Below are positions 45,182 to 56,021 of a DNA stretch of 64,000 bases, one piece after another. Made by a program: the position numbers and the translations under genes. This DNA comes from Streptomyces pilosus. GTDB taxonomy: Bacteria > Actinomycetota > Actinomycetes > Streptomycetales > Streptomycetaceae. The DNA lies in assembly GCF_014649835.1 (NCBI RefSeq), contig NZ_BMTU01000002.1:496001-560000 (forward strand). Reading direction: 5' to 3'. The notes beneath the pieces are model-generated. The model did not search any database. It saw only the letters and a program-made list of their open reading frames with translations, and had not been told where the DNA came from. Each line of letters starts with the position of its first letter. Within the stretch, counting starts at the first letter, position 1.

Positions 45182-45397
45182 GGTTCCTCGATTCCGGAGC
45201 CACGCCGATGGGCGTGTGGGTGTGGGGGTCCACGGCCCCGAGGGCCGCGCCCGGACGAACTGCCCCGCACGGCGGTGCGGTTCGCCGAGGCGTCACCCAG
45301 AATTCCGGACGATCGCCGAACGGCGGTACTCACACTTGGTGATAACGCGGTGCTATACCCGGCGGGACGGGGAGAGGGGACCGCCGGGACGGACGGA

Positions 45398-46642
45398 CTA
45401 CAGCCGGACGACGATCAGGGCGATGTCGTCGGGTCCTCCGTCGGCCACGCCGAGGCACGCGAGCAGGGTGTCCGCCAGCTCGTCCGGGCTCAGCCTGGCG
45501 TGCCGCGCGACGGCCCCGGTGAGGCGCAGCAGTCCCGAGTCGATGTCCTCACCGCGGCGTTCGACCAGTCCGTCGGTGTACAGCACGAGGGTGTCGCCCG
45601 GCGCGTACGGCACTGTCGCCTCAGGGCGTGGTGTCTGGTGGCTGAGGACGCCCAGCGGCGGGTCGGTCGCCTGGTCGAGCAGTGCGGTGGTGCCGTCCGG
45701 ACGGGACAGGACGGGCGGCAGGTGCCCGGCGCTGGTGTAGGTGATCCGGTGGTTGCGCCGGTCGACGACCGCCTTGACCGCGGTCGTCGCGAGCGCGCTC
45801 TCGAACGTACGGGCGTACCCGCTGAGGACGTCCATGGCCCTGCCCGGCTCGGGGATGGCGCGGACGGCCGCGGACAGGGCGCTGCGGAGCATGCCCATCA
45901 TGGCGGCGGCCTCCAGGCCGTGTCCGACCACGTCGCCGACCGCGACGGTGAACCTGTCGTCGGGGAGGTCGACCACGTCGTACCAGTCGCCGCAGATGTT
46001 CATGGACCGGGTCGCGGGCATGTAGCGCACGGCGATCTCACGGTGCGCCGCCAGGTCCGGGGCGTGCAGCATGGCCTTCTGCAGGGTGAGGGCGGTCAGG
46101 CGTTCCCAGTCGTGTGCGTCGCGCAGCTCCTCGTTGACGAGCTGGAGGTCCTGGGCGCGGGTGAACAGTTCCAGCTCGACGTCCTCCCCGCCCTCGCGGG
46201 CATCGTCCCCCGGCTCGGCCGGCACGGGACGGGACAGCATGTACTCCGTCAGGTCCTGCACCCGGTGGATGATCCACCCGACCTCTCCGTCCGGCGTCAG
46301 AACGGGTGTGTTGACGGGGGACCACCACCTCGCCCGGAACACCCCAGGGCGCCCGGAGACGGCGAGGTCGTACCGCTGCACCGCCATGGTGTCCGGCTGT
46401 TTCGAGCTCACCACGCGCTCCAGCGAGGCGGTCAGGTTGCGCACTCCGGTGGCGGTGGGGTCCGCCGGATTGTCCGGGTGGACGTCGAAGAGGTGACGGC
46501 CGACGAGCTCGTCCCTCGTCCGGCCGGTGACCTCGAGGTAGGCCTCGTTGACCTCGACGATCACGAAGTCCGGGGACAGCACCAGGTAGGGATTGGGCGT
46601 AGCGGCGAACAACGCCGGATAGTCGATCCGCGGTGTGCTCAC
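45398..46642 (-). CDS. PAS-domain SpoIIE/PP2C-type phosphatase
   Basis: A 414-residue cytosolic protein. An N-terminal PAS domain (about residues 5-120, FAATPNPYLVLSPDFVIVEVN) is followed by a linker and a PP2C-like SpoIIE domain from about 185 (NICGDWYDVVDLPDDRFTVAVGDVVGHG, VLYTDGLVERR). It likely dephosphorylates an anti-sigma antagonist in response to a ligand or redox state sensed by PAS. The GTG at 46642 follows GGAGAGC; the longer frame to 46741 has no support. No partner kinase is adjacent. Confidence 0.9.
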   Translation of the reverse strand: MSTPRIDYPALFAATPNPYLVLSPDFVIVEVNEAYLEVTGRTRDELVGRHLFDVHPDNPADPTATGVRNLTASLERVVSSKQPDTMAVQRYDLAVSGRPGVFRARWWSPVNTPVLTPDGEVGWIIHRVQDLTEYMLSRPVPAEPGDDAREGGEDVELELFTRAQDLQLVNEELRDAHDWERLTALTLQKAMLHAPDLAAHREIAVRYMPATRSMNICGDWYDVVDLPDDRFTVAVGDVVGHGLEAAAMMGMLRSALSAAVRAIPEPGRAMDVLSGYARTFESALATTAVKAVVDRRNHRITYTSAGHLPPVLSRPDGTTALLDQATDPPLGVLSHQTPRPEATVPYAPGDTLVLYTDGLVERRGEDIDSGLLRLTGAVARHARLSPDELADTLLACLGVADGGPDDIALIVVRL

Positions 46643-47091
46643 GTGCGCTCTCCCGGTCCGTCCGCGGGCTCTCGTACGCCCCCTCCCACCATTCGACCAC
46701 GCGGCCGACTCGCGCGGCGGGCACCGGCGCCCCGGGGACACCGCCCGGCCGCCTTCGCCGCGCCCGGCCGATACCGCGCACCGGCGACGGGCGCGGGCCC
46801 CGGTGCCGCCTTGTCGGATCCGCCTACGGTGCCGCCCGGTCGGATCGGCCCACGGTGCTGCCTGCTTCCGGCAGCCGGGCGGCCCGCAAGGTTGCCGACC
46901 TGCCGCCCCCTCCCGGCCCGGGGCGACTGCCTAGGGTTCGTTCCTGTGCGCCGGGAATCCCGGTCGGCGTCCGGTCCCACCCGGAAGTCTCCGGAGACCC
47001 ACGCGGACCGGTCGCACCACGACAACGCCGCGTCCTGCTCCACCGCGGCGCACCCGGCCGTATCCCTCCCCCTCCCCCGGAATGACCGCCC
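46643..47091. other. 449-base gap with a short tandem repeat and no supported gene
   Basis: Frames here are low-complexity and lack ribosome sites. A 26-bp unit is repeated in tandem at 46801-46826 and 46827-46852, with a partial third copy from 46853 (CGGTGCCGCC unit starts). The rest presumably carries the promoter of the phosphatase gene to the left and of the small gene to the right. Confidence 0.5.
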
Positions 47092-47298
47092 ATGCCGAGC
47101 CGAGACGCATCCCGTGAACCCCTTCCCCCACCGCACGACCTGGTCGAAGAAGTCGTCGTCCGCTTCGACGCCTACGCCCGGGCCCGGGCGGCGCGCGACA
47201 GCCTCTTCCCGACGGCGCGGACGACCCCGCGGCAGGAGCAGCGCGCCTTCGACGACCTGCAGGCAGCCGTCACCCGCCTGCGCAAGTGGCTCGGCTGA
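47092..47298 (+). CDS. Small hypothetical protein
   Basis: A 68-residue protein of charged, probably helical character (HDLVEEVVVRFDAYARARAARD then a second helix ending LRKWLG). No domain, signal or membrane segment is recognised. Coding potential is suggested by amphipathic periodicity and third-position GC. A weak purine-rich site (GGAATGA) precedes the ATG. It could be spurious. Confidence 0.45.
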   Translation: MPSRDASREPLPPPHDLVEEVVVRFDAYARARAARDSLFPTARTTPRQEQRAFDDLQAAVTRLRKWLG

Positions 47299-47664
47299 AG
47301 CCGGAGGGACGGCCCGGTGGGGGAGCCGGGCGGGGGAGCGGCCGCGGACGTGGGATCCGGTGCCGCCTCGCGTGAGGAGGACTCCCGGCCTTCCGGCGCC
47401 GGGTAACCATGGACCGGTTCACGGCTGCGAAGCTCACCTGGTTCCCGGAGCGCCGTCACGCCGCGCTCGCCGGCCGTCGGGCGACGGCTGCCTCCCGGGT
47501 CCCGCCGGCAACGGCGCCGACCGGACCCGGGAGGGCACCGGAGGAGGCCGTGGTGCCGCGCCGCCCGGCCGGCTCCGCCACCCGGGCGGGCGCGGTCGTG
47601 CGGTGCCGGAGGCACTGGCGCAGCGGAGCGTCGGGGGACACGGCAGGTCCGCCGCCGGCCGGTC
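47299..47664. other. 366-base gap with no supported gene
   Basis: Sequence between the small gene and the end of the LacI gene on the other strand. Open frames exist on both strands but lack ribosome sites and recognisable proteins. I see no strong hairpin or operator. Confidence 0.4.
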
Positions 47665-48678
47665 TCAGGACGACTCGCGCACCACCAGCTCCGTCGGCAG
47701 TGTCCGTTGCTGCCGGGGCGCGCCGTGCTGGGTGATGTCGGTGAGGATGCGGGCCATGGTGCGGCCCAGTTCCTCCACCGGCTGACGCACCGTCGTCAGC
47801 GGCGGGTTGGTGTGCCGTGCCAGGACGGAGTCCTCGAAACCCACCACGGCGACGTCGCCGGGCACCTGCCGCTTCTGACGCCGCAATTCGGCCAGTGCGC
47901 CGACCGCCATGAGGTCGGACGCGGCGAACACGGCGTCCAGGTCCGGTGCGCGTTCAAGAAGCAAACGCATCGCGCGACCGCCGCTCTCCTCGCTGAAGTC
48001 ACCCGTCTCCACGAGCAGTTCGTTCGCCGGTACCCCCGCCTCCGTATGCGCGGCGCTCCACCCGGCGAGCCGGCTGCGGCCGACGTCCATGTCCTGCGGG
48101 CCGGTGATCGTGGCGATCCGGGTCCTGCCGCTGCCCAGCAGGTGCCGGACGGCCTCGGCGGCCCCGCCCGCGTTGTCGGAGTTGACGTAACTCAGCTGCT
48201 CGCCCGCGTCACGCCGGCCGGCGAGCACGGTGGGCAGGCCCATCTCCTCCAGCATGCCGGGCAGTCTGTCCTCGGCGTGGACGGAGACCAGGAGCACGCC
48301 GTCGACACGTCGCGTCGCCACCGACTCGGTGAGCTGGTCACGCTCGGACTGGTCGCGCACCAGCATGAGCTGCAACTGGGTACGGCTCTCGGCGAGGGCG
48401 CCGCTGACCCCGCGGATCAGGGCGGCGAAGAACGGCTCCGAGCCGAGCCGGCTCTCCGACTCCGGGATCACGAGGGCCACGGCGTTGGTGCGGTTGGTCA
48501 CCAGACCGCGGGCGACCGAGTTGGGCACGTAGTTGAGTTCCTTGATCGCCGCCAGGACCCTGGCCCGGGCGTCGGCACTGACCAGGTCGGAGCCGTTGAC
48601 GACGCGGGAGACCGTGGTGCGGCCCACGCCGGCGCGGGCGGCGACCGTCTTGATCGTGGGACGGCGGTTGCTGCTCAT
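47665..48678 (-). CDS. LacI-family repressor of the cebEFG-bglC-type operon
   Basis: A 337-residue LacI/GalR repressor: helix-turn-helix TIKTVAARAGVGRTTVSRVVNG, hinge YVPNSVARGLV and a sugar-binding domain (VDGVLLVSVHAED, SYVNSDNAGG). It is divergent from the binding-protein gene of the cellobiose-type operon, the usual place of cebR. The nearby operator is not the canonical CebR box but a pair of TGGGAACGTGCCCA elements, and the recognition helix differs from the regulator at 40655. It may be CebR itself or a second paralogue. The start has GAGGGGGAGC upstream. Confidence 0.88.
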   Translation of the reverse strand: MSSNRRPTIKTVAARAGVGRTTVSRVVNGSDLVSADARARVLAAIKELNYVPNSVARGLVTNRTNAVALVIPESESRLGSEPFFAALIRGVSGALAESRTQLQLMLVRDQSERDQLTESVATRRVDGVLLVSVHAEDRLPGMLEEMGLPTVLAGRRDAGEQLSYVNSDNAGGAAEAVRHLLGSGRTRIATITGPQDMDVGRSRLAGWSAAHTEAGVPANELLVETGDFSEESGGRAMRLLLERAPDLDAVFAASDLMAVGALAELRRQKRQVPGDVAVVGFEDSVLARHTNPPLTTVRQPVEELGRTMARILTDITQHGAPRQQRTLPTELVVRESS

Positions 48679-48866
48679 GTGCTCCCCCTCGGCGGCCGCG
48701 GCGGCGAGCCTGCCGCGGAGGTGACCTGCGGCAATTCTTGCAGACCCGGACCCCCGCGGAGCACCCGCCGGGGTCCGGGAGGTGAACACCGTGCCGGGTG
48801 TGCGGCGACGAGTTGCTTTCAAGTTATTGACAGATCGGCCCGCTGCCAGGAGTCTTCGAGTCGCGA

Positions 48867-48902
48867 TGGGAACGTGCCCACCCCGAGTTGGGCACGTTCC
48901 CA
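48867..48902. promoter_or_regulatory. Pair of inverted LacI-type operators upstream of the cebE-like gene
   Basis: TGGGAACGTGCCCA (48867-48880) and its exact reverse complement (48889-48902) are separated by eight bases, making a 36-bp composite palindrome in the 299-base divergent region 48679-48977. It differs from the CebR box at the central bases (AACGTGCC for AGCGCTCC). An A/T-rich patch near 48818-48835 (TTGCTTTCAAGTTATTGACA) probably contains promoter elements. No gene is seen in the gap. Confidence 0.75.
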
Positions 48903-48977
48903 CTTCGATCAGAGCCGCTGTAGTCATCGCAGAAATCGCCACTCCGATGTGTCAGCGCCGTCGCTAGGAGGAGACCC

Positions 48978-50285
48978 ATGGGAACGCTCGCTTCACTGCG
49001 CACGAGAGCGGTGGCGACCGTCGCCGCCGCCGGTGCGCTGGCACTCGTCGTCGGCTGCAGCGACGGCGGTGACTCGGTCACCGGGGGTGGCAAGAAGGAC
49101 GGCAAGGTCACCATCACGATGGGCCTGTTCGGCGTGATGGGCATCAAGGAAACGGGACTCCTGGAGAAGTACGAGAAGGAGAACCCCGACGTCGACATCA
49201 AGGCCGAGATCGCCGGTGACGAGCAGACGTACTACACCGCTCTGCAGACCAGGCTCGCCGCGGGCAACGGCCTGAAGGACATCCAGGGCATAGAGATCGG
49301 CCGGGCCAAGGAGATCACCGAGACCCAGTCCGACAAGTTCGCCGACTTTGCCGGAACCGCGGGCACCGACCACTTCCTGCCCTGGAAGCAGTCCCAGATC
49401 AGCACCGCGGACGGCAAGGTGCTGGGTCTGGGCACCGACATCGGCCCGATGGCGGTCTGTTACCGCAAGGACTACTTCGAGAAGGCCGGCCTGCCGACCG
49501 ACCGGGAGGAGGTCGGCAAGCTGTGGGAGGGCGACTGGAACAAGTACGTCGAGGTCGGCCGCACCTTCAAGAAGGACTTCAAGGGCGGCGACGTGGCGTT
49601 CATGGACTCGGCCAGCGGCCTGTTCAACGCCATGGTCTACGGCCACTCCGAGCAGTACTACGACGAGAAGGGCGACCTGATCCACGACACGAACCCGGTC
49701 GTCAAGGACGCCTGGGCCCTGTCCGCCGACGCCGGTGAGAAGGGACTGACCGCCAAGCTGCGCCAGTTCCAGCCGGGTTGGGACCCCGGTCTGGCCAACG
49801 GCACATTCGCGACCGCCGTGTGCCCGGCCTGGATGCTCAGCCACATCAGCGAGAAGGCCGGTGCGGCGAACAAGGGCAAGTGGGACGTCGCCCGGGCCCC
49901 CAAGGGCGCCAACTGGGGCGGGGCCTTCCTCAGCGTGGTCGAGAAGAGCCCGGTGAAGGAGGAGGCGCAGAAGCTGGTCGCCTGGCTGACCGCGCCGGAG
50001 CAGCAGGCACACATCTTCACGGAGATCGGCAACATCCCGTCCTCGCAGAAGGCGCTGGAGAGCGACGGGGTGAGGAACGCCAAGTCGGAGTACTTCAGCG
50101 ACGCCCCGATCGGCCAGATCTTCGGCGCGGCCGCGCAGGAGATCCCGGACAAGCAGGTCCTCGGCCGCAAGGACGGCACCATCAAGGACACCTTCTCCCA
50201 GGGCCTGGCCCTGGTCGAGCAGGGAACCGCGCGTGACGAGGCGTGGGACACCACGATGGAGCGCATCGAGAAGGCGGTCGGCTGA
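48978..50285 (+). CDS. Cello-oligosaccharide-type ABC substrate-binding lipoprotein (CebE-like)
   Basis: A 435-residue family-1 solute-binding lipoprotein: lipobox VVGC with C27, then a GKKDGKVTITMGLFGVMG start. The mature part has typical sugar-binding segments (GLKDIQGIEIGRAKEI, CPAWMLSHISEKAGAANKGKW). The gene order binding protein-permease-permease-GH1 next to a divergent LacI gene is that of cebEFG-bglC, which imports cellobiose and cellotriose in Streptomyces. GGAGGAGA precedes the ATG. It has a paralogous counterpart at 22587. Confidence 0.86.
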   Translation: MGTLASLRTRAVATVAAAGALALVVGCSDGGDSVTGGGKKDGKVTITMGLFGVMGIKETGLLEKYEKENPDVDIKAEIAGDEQTYYTALQTRLAAGNGLKDIQGIEIGRAKEITETQSDKFADFAGTAGTDHFLPWKQSQISTADGKVLGLGTDIGPMAVCYRKDYFEKAGLPTDREEVGKLWEGDWNKYVEVGRTFKKDFKGGDVAFMDSASGLFNAMVYGHSEQYYDEKGDLIHDTNPVVKDAWALSADAGEKGLTAKLRQFQPGWDPGLANGTFATAVCPAWMLSHISEKAGAANKGKWDVARAPKGANWGGAFLSVVEKSPVKEEAQKLVAWLTAPEQQAHIFTEIGNIPSSQKALESDGVRNAKSEYFSDAPIGQIFGAAAQEIPDKQVLGRKDGTIKDTFSQGLALVEQGTARDEAWDTTMERIEKAVG

Positions 50286-50379
50286 CCGGGGTCCTCCCCG
50301 CGACGGTCCCGGGCCCGCCGGCATGGCACCGGCGGGCCCGGGACCCGGTCCACACATCCGCTCTCAGGAAGGAAGTCCG

Positions 50380-51372
50380 GTGGCCACCTCCACCACCAAG
50401 GCCCCGGCGGGCGAGGAGCCGCCGGCCGGGCCGAGCACCGCAGGCGGCCCGGGAACCGCCCGGCGCAGTGCGCTGCTGCACCGACTGGACGTCAAAGGCG
50501 CGCCGTTCGCGTTCGTCGCACCGTTCTTCATCGTCTTCGCCGCGTTCAGCTTCTACCCCCTCGTCTACACCTCGTGGATCTCCCTGCACGACGTGGAACT
50601 GGCCACCCTCGACGTCATGGAGTGGGTGGCGTTCGACAACTACGTCGAACTCTGGGGCGACTCGCGCTTCTGGAACGCGCTGGTCAACACCATCACCATC
50701 GGCGTCATCTCCACGGTGCCGCAGCTGCTGATGGCGCTCGGTCTGGCACACCTGCTCAACTACCGCATGCGCGCCTCGCTGTTCTTCCGCGTGGCCTCGC
50801 TGGTCCCGTACGCGACCTCGGTCGCCGCCGCAGCCCTCGTCTTCACCATGATCTTCGAACGTGACTTCGGCATGATCAACTGGGCACTCGGTGCGTTCGG
50901 GATCGACCCGGTGAACTGGGAGGCCGACAAGTGGCCCGCCCAGCTGGCGATCTCGACCATCGTCATCTGGCGCTGGACCGGCTACAACGCGCTGCTCTAC
51001 CTGGCCGCCATGCAGGCCATCCCCGCCGACCGGTACGAGGCGGCCTCGCTCGACGGCGCCTCCCGGTGGAAGCAGTTCACCCACGTCACCGTCCCGGGCA
51101 TCCGCTCGACCATCGTCTTCACCATCGTGCTCTCCACGATCGGCGCCACACAGCTCTTCGGCGAGCCGCTGATCTTCGGCCAGGGCCCGAACGGCATCAC
51201 CGGCGGCGCCGACAACCAGTACCAGACGCTGGGCCTGCTGCTGTACGAGGAGGGCTGGAAGAACTACCAGATGGGCCGCTCCGCGACGGTCGCCTGGGCG
51301 ATGTTCATGCTGCTCGTCCTCGCCTTCGTGGCGCAGCGCCTGATCAAGCGCCTGCGTTCCCGTACGTCCTGA
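50380..51372 (+). CDS. Sugar ABC transporter permease (CebF-like)
   Basis: A 330-residue permease with six predicted helices after a proline-rich cytosolic N-terminus. The EAA loop is EAASLDGASRWKQFTHVTVPG. The GTG at 50380 follows AGGAAGGA; an in-frame start further upstream overlaps the preceding gene and is unlikely. It forms the channel with the next product. The ATPase is not encoded here. Confidence 0.9.
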   Translation: MATSTTKAPAGEEPPAGPSTAGGPGTARRSALLHRLDVKGAPFAFVAPFFIVFAAFSFYPLVYTSWISLHDVELATLDVMEWVAFDNYVELWGDSRFWNALVNTITIGVISTVPQLLMALGLAHLLNYRMRASLFFRVASLVPYATSVAAAALVFTMIFERDFGMINWALGAFGIDPVNWEADKWPAQLAISTIVIWRWTGYNALLYLAAMQAIPADRYEAASLDGASRWKQFTHVTVPGIRSTIVFTIVLSTIGATQLFGEPLIFGQGPNGITGGADNQYQTLGLLLYEEGWKNYQMGRSATVAWAMFMLLVLAFVAQRLIKRLRSRTS

Positions 51373-51384
51373 CCTGGAGTCGTC

Positions 51385-53818
<2,434 letters not shown>

Positions 53819-53843
53819 CCTCCCCGGGGCGCTGCCCCGCAAT

Positions 53844-53880
53844 CCGCCTCCGTCCCCGCGAGTCGCGGGGACGGAGGCGG
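53844..53880. terminator. Strong terminator after the bglC-like gene
   Basis: 18-bp perfect arms (53844-53861 and 53863-53880) around a single central G, 25 bases after the stop. It can also terminate the sigma/anti-sigma transcript arriving on the other strand. Confidence 0.85.
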
Positions 53881-53927
53881 ACTTCTTCCTGGACGGGGAC
53901 GGGCGATCAGGCTCTTCCTCGCGGGGG

Positions 53928-54347
53928 TTACGGCGAGTCCGTCACCATCGTCGCGGGAGTGGGGACGACCCGGCTGCTGGGCGTCGTGCCGGGGCCGTCC
54001 GTCGCGGCCGGCCGGCCGGGCGGCGACTCGGCGGGCTCCGGTGACACCGGTGCGCTCGGCGCCGGGGAGGGCGACTCACGCACCGGGGGAGGGGCCAGCG
54101 GCACCGTGGGGGAGACGGGCCGGCCGGCGTCCGCCGCGTCCCGCAGCGGCAGGGCGACGAGCGCGGCGACGGCGCACGCCAGGCCGACACCGACCACGGC
54201 CCGCAACCGCCTGCGCCGGGCCGCCCCGCGACGGATCGCCTCGAACCGCCCGGCGGGCGGGCCGAGGTGGTCGGACGTGGGCCGCAGGATGACGGCGAGG
54301 GGATCGTCGGGTGCGAACTCCGGACCCTCGTCAGAGTGTGTGATCAA
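53928..54347 (-). CDS. Putative membrane anti-sigma factor
   Basis: A 139-residue protein with one membrane helix near residues 48-68 (RAVVGVGLACAVAALVALPL) and an external Pro/Ser/Thr-rich region. The N-terminal 45 residues would lie inside and could bind a sigma factor, although no zinc HxxxCxxC motif is present. It overlaps the ECF sigma gene by 17 bases, which is the main argument for an anti-sigma role. Confidence 0.65.
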   Translation of the reverse strand: MITHSDEGPEFAPDDPLAVILRPTSDHLGPPAGRFEAIRRGAARRRRLRAVVGVGLACAVAALVALPLRDAADAGRPVSPTVPLAPPPVRESPSPAPSAPVSPEPAESPPGRPAATDGPGTTPSSRVVPTPATMVTDSP

Positions 54348-54822
54348 GACTTCTCCTCAGGTGGGCACGGAGCAACTCCCGGGCCGCGTGGAGATCGGCC
54401 TTGACGGTCCCTTCCTTGCGTCCGGTCAGGGCGGACACCTCCCGGACCGGCATGTCAGCGTAGTAGTGCAGCAGGATCGGCACGCGCAGCCGTTCCGGCA
54501 GGGACTGCACGAGCAGGCGTACGGACGGGTCGGACGGCTCGGTGTGCGGCCGGACGGCGGCCTCGGTGCCGGCCCGGTGCACGGCCCTGCGCTCACGTTC
54601 GAGTCTGCGCCAGTGGTCCCGGACCAGGTTGGCCGCGGTGACGTAGAGGAAGCCCCGGGGTTCCGCCACAGAGGTCCAGCGCGACCACAGCCGGGTGAAC
54701 GCCTCCGAGGCGATCTCGTGGGCCGTCTCGTCGTCGTCGACCAGCCGGCGGCACCAGCCGGCGAGGCGCGGATAGAGGGCGGCGAACAGCTCGGACGCTG
54801 CCTGCTCGCGGGACCGTTTCAA
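54331..54822 (-). CDS. ECF-type RNA polymerase sigma factor
   Basis: A 163-residue sigma factor with region 2 (ELFAALYPRLAGWCRRLVDDDETAHEIASEAFTRLW) and region 4 (LPERLRVPILLHYYADMPVREVSALTGRKEGTVKADLHAARELL). The start appears to be TTG at 54822, five bases after GGAGAA; the in-phase sequence upstream has no other start. It is encoded with its overlapping anti-sigma partner and lies next to a sortase and an anchored protein, suggesting control of cell-surface genes. Confidence 0.88.
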   Translation of the reverse strand: MKRSREQAASELFAALYPRLAGWCRRLVDDDETAHEIASEAFTRLWSRWTSVAEPRGFLYVTAANLVRDHWRRLERERRAVHRAGTEAAVRPHTEPSDPSVRLLVQSLPERLRVPILLHYYADMPVREVSALTGRKEGTVKADLHAARELLRAHLRRSLDHTL

Positions 54823-54875
54823 GGTTCTCCATGGTCGTGGCGGTACCGGTGTCGCGGTACCGCTCGTGGAAGGGT

Positions 54876-54906
54876 CCCGGGCCGGCGCACGGCGCGCCGG
54901 CCCGGG
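54876..54906 (-). terminator. Hairpin between the sortase and sigma-factor genes
   Basis: 13-bp perfect arms (54876-54888 and 54894-54906) with a 5-base loop directly after the sortase stop. A GCGGTACCG direct repeat (54840 and 54854) in the remaining gap could hold the promoter of the sigma gene. Confidence 0.65.
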
Positions 54907-54920
54907 GCCCCGGCGGCGGG

Positions 54921-55535
54921 TCAGGACGTCGTGGCGCTCAGCGTGGCGAACACGATCACGTTGTCGCGGTACTCGTCCCCCTCGCGCGGGCCGCCGCAGG
55001 TGATGAGCCGCAGCTCCGGACGGTCGACGTCGCCGTAGACCGCTTCCGTCGGGAAGTCGGCCTTGGCGACCGTGCGGACCGAACCGACGGTGAACGCCGC
55101 CGCCGTGCCGTTCTCCAGGCGTGCCGTGATCCGGTCACCCCGGCGCAGCCGCACGAGGTGACGGAAGACGCCGTCCCCGTGGACGCCGACCGTGACGTGC
55201 CCGAGGAGGACCGACGGACCGCGCTGACCGGGCGTCGGCGAGTGCCGGTACCAGCCGGCCCGGTCGTCGGCCGTGAGCGGTGGCACCTCGACACTGCGGT
55301 CCGGGGCCAGCCCCAGCCGCATCACCGGGGTGTCGACCCCGATGGCGGGGATCTGGAGCCGGACCGGCACCGAACGCCCGAGGACCCGCGCCGGTGCCGC
55401 GGACGGGAGCGCGGCCGAGGCCGCGTCCCGGGGGCGTCCGGTGGCGGAGGGCCGGGCCCGGTGTCCGCCGCCGCAGCCGGCCAGGAGGGCCGCCGCGGCC
55501 CCGACGGCGAAGACACGCCTGGAGAGCGGCCTCAT
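54921..55535 (-). CDS. Class F sortase, probably lipid-anchored
   Basis: A 204-residue sortase. The catalytic histidine is in VLLGHVTVG, the cysteine in LRLITCGGP and the arginine in EYRDNVIVF. The length and lack of a C-terminal helix fit class F. The N-terminus RRVFAVGAAAALLAGCGGG resembles a lipobox with C21, so the enzyme may be tethered by lipid. Its start overlaps the stop of the upstream candidate substrate by four bases, implying coupled synthesis. Confidence 0.9.
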   Translation of the reverse strand: MRPLSRRVFAVGAAAALLAGCGGGHRARPSATGRPRDAASAALPSAAPARVLGRSVPVRLQIPAIGVDTPVMRLGLAPDRSVEVPPLTADDRAGWYRHSPTPGQRGPSVLLGHVTVGVHGDGVFRHLVRLRRGDRITARLENGTAAAFTVGSVRTVAKADFPTEAVYGDVDRPELRLITCGGPREGDEYRDNVIVFATLSATTS

Positions 55536-55891
55536 TCCCCGGTCGCCCGCCGGCGTACCAGGAAGACGGCCGCGCCACCGGCGGCCAGCACCGCGGCGGC
55601 ACCGCCGCCGACGAGGAGGCCGTCGCTCGCGGACTCCTCCGCCGGGGCGGCACCGGTGTCGGGCGCGCCGCTGGGCACGACGGTGACCCCGCCGGTGTCC
55701 TCCGCCGGGGCCGGGTCGCCGCTCTCGGCGGGGACCGGGCTCGGTTCCGTCTCGGCGACGGGGGCCGGCGACGCGCTGGGGGACACCGCCGTGTCGGGAA
55801 CGGGGGAGGGGTCGTCGGCGAAGGCGGGCATGGCGCTCGCCAGCACAGCGGTACAGGCAAGTGCCACGGCGCTCAGGACAGTTCGGCGCAT
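55532..55891 (-). CDS. Small cell-surface protein, candidate sortase substrate
   Basis: A 119-residue protein: signal peptide ending at PAFAD (about residue 25), a Pro/Ser/Glu-rich region, an APDTG motif at 76-80 like a variant sorting signal, a hydrophobic helix at 92-112 and the positive tail RRR. The motif-to-helix distance is longer than usual, so processing is not certain. The four-base overlap with the sortase gene supports it as the cognate substrate. Confidence 0.7.
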   Translation of the reverse strand: MRRTVLSAVALACTAVLASAMPAFADDPSPVPDTAVSPSASPAPVAETEPSPVPAESGDPAPAEDTGGVTVVPSGAPDTGAAPAEESASDGLLVGGGAAAVLAAGGAAVFLVRRRATGE

Positions 55892-56021
55892 GGATCGCTC
55901 TCTTCTCGGTCCGCCCGCACGGTGACCCGGCGGGCTGGGGAATGGATCGTGCGGAGAGACGAGGCAGCCACCACCCGGGTTGTAAAGAGAAGGCAAAGCC
56001 GGGCCGTCGCCGACGCCGGAC

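Noticed and set aside
46635..46934. Short frames in the gap left of the 68-residue gene
   Set aside because: Pro/Arg-rich sequence, no ribosome site, overlaps the start of the phosphatase gene and a tandem repeat.
47409..47735. Frame of 108 codons running into the LacI gene from the opposite strand
   Set aside because: No ribosome site, Ala/Pro/Arg-rich product, overlaps a certain gene.
48188..48190. Possible TTA codon in the LacI gene at 47665-48678
   Set aside because: The triplet is out of frame: the codons there read Ser-Tyr-Val, so it is not a bldA codon.
54593..54832. ATG-started frame at the 5' end of the ECF sigma gene
   Set aside because: It is shifted by one base relative to the sigma-factor frame and its product is unrelated; the TTG at 54822 is the in-frame start.
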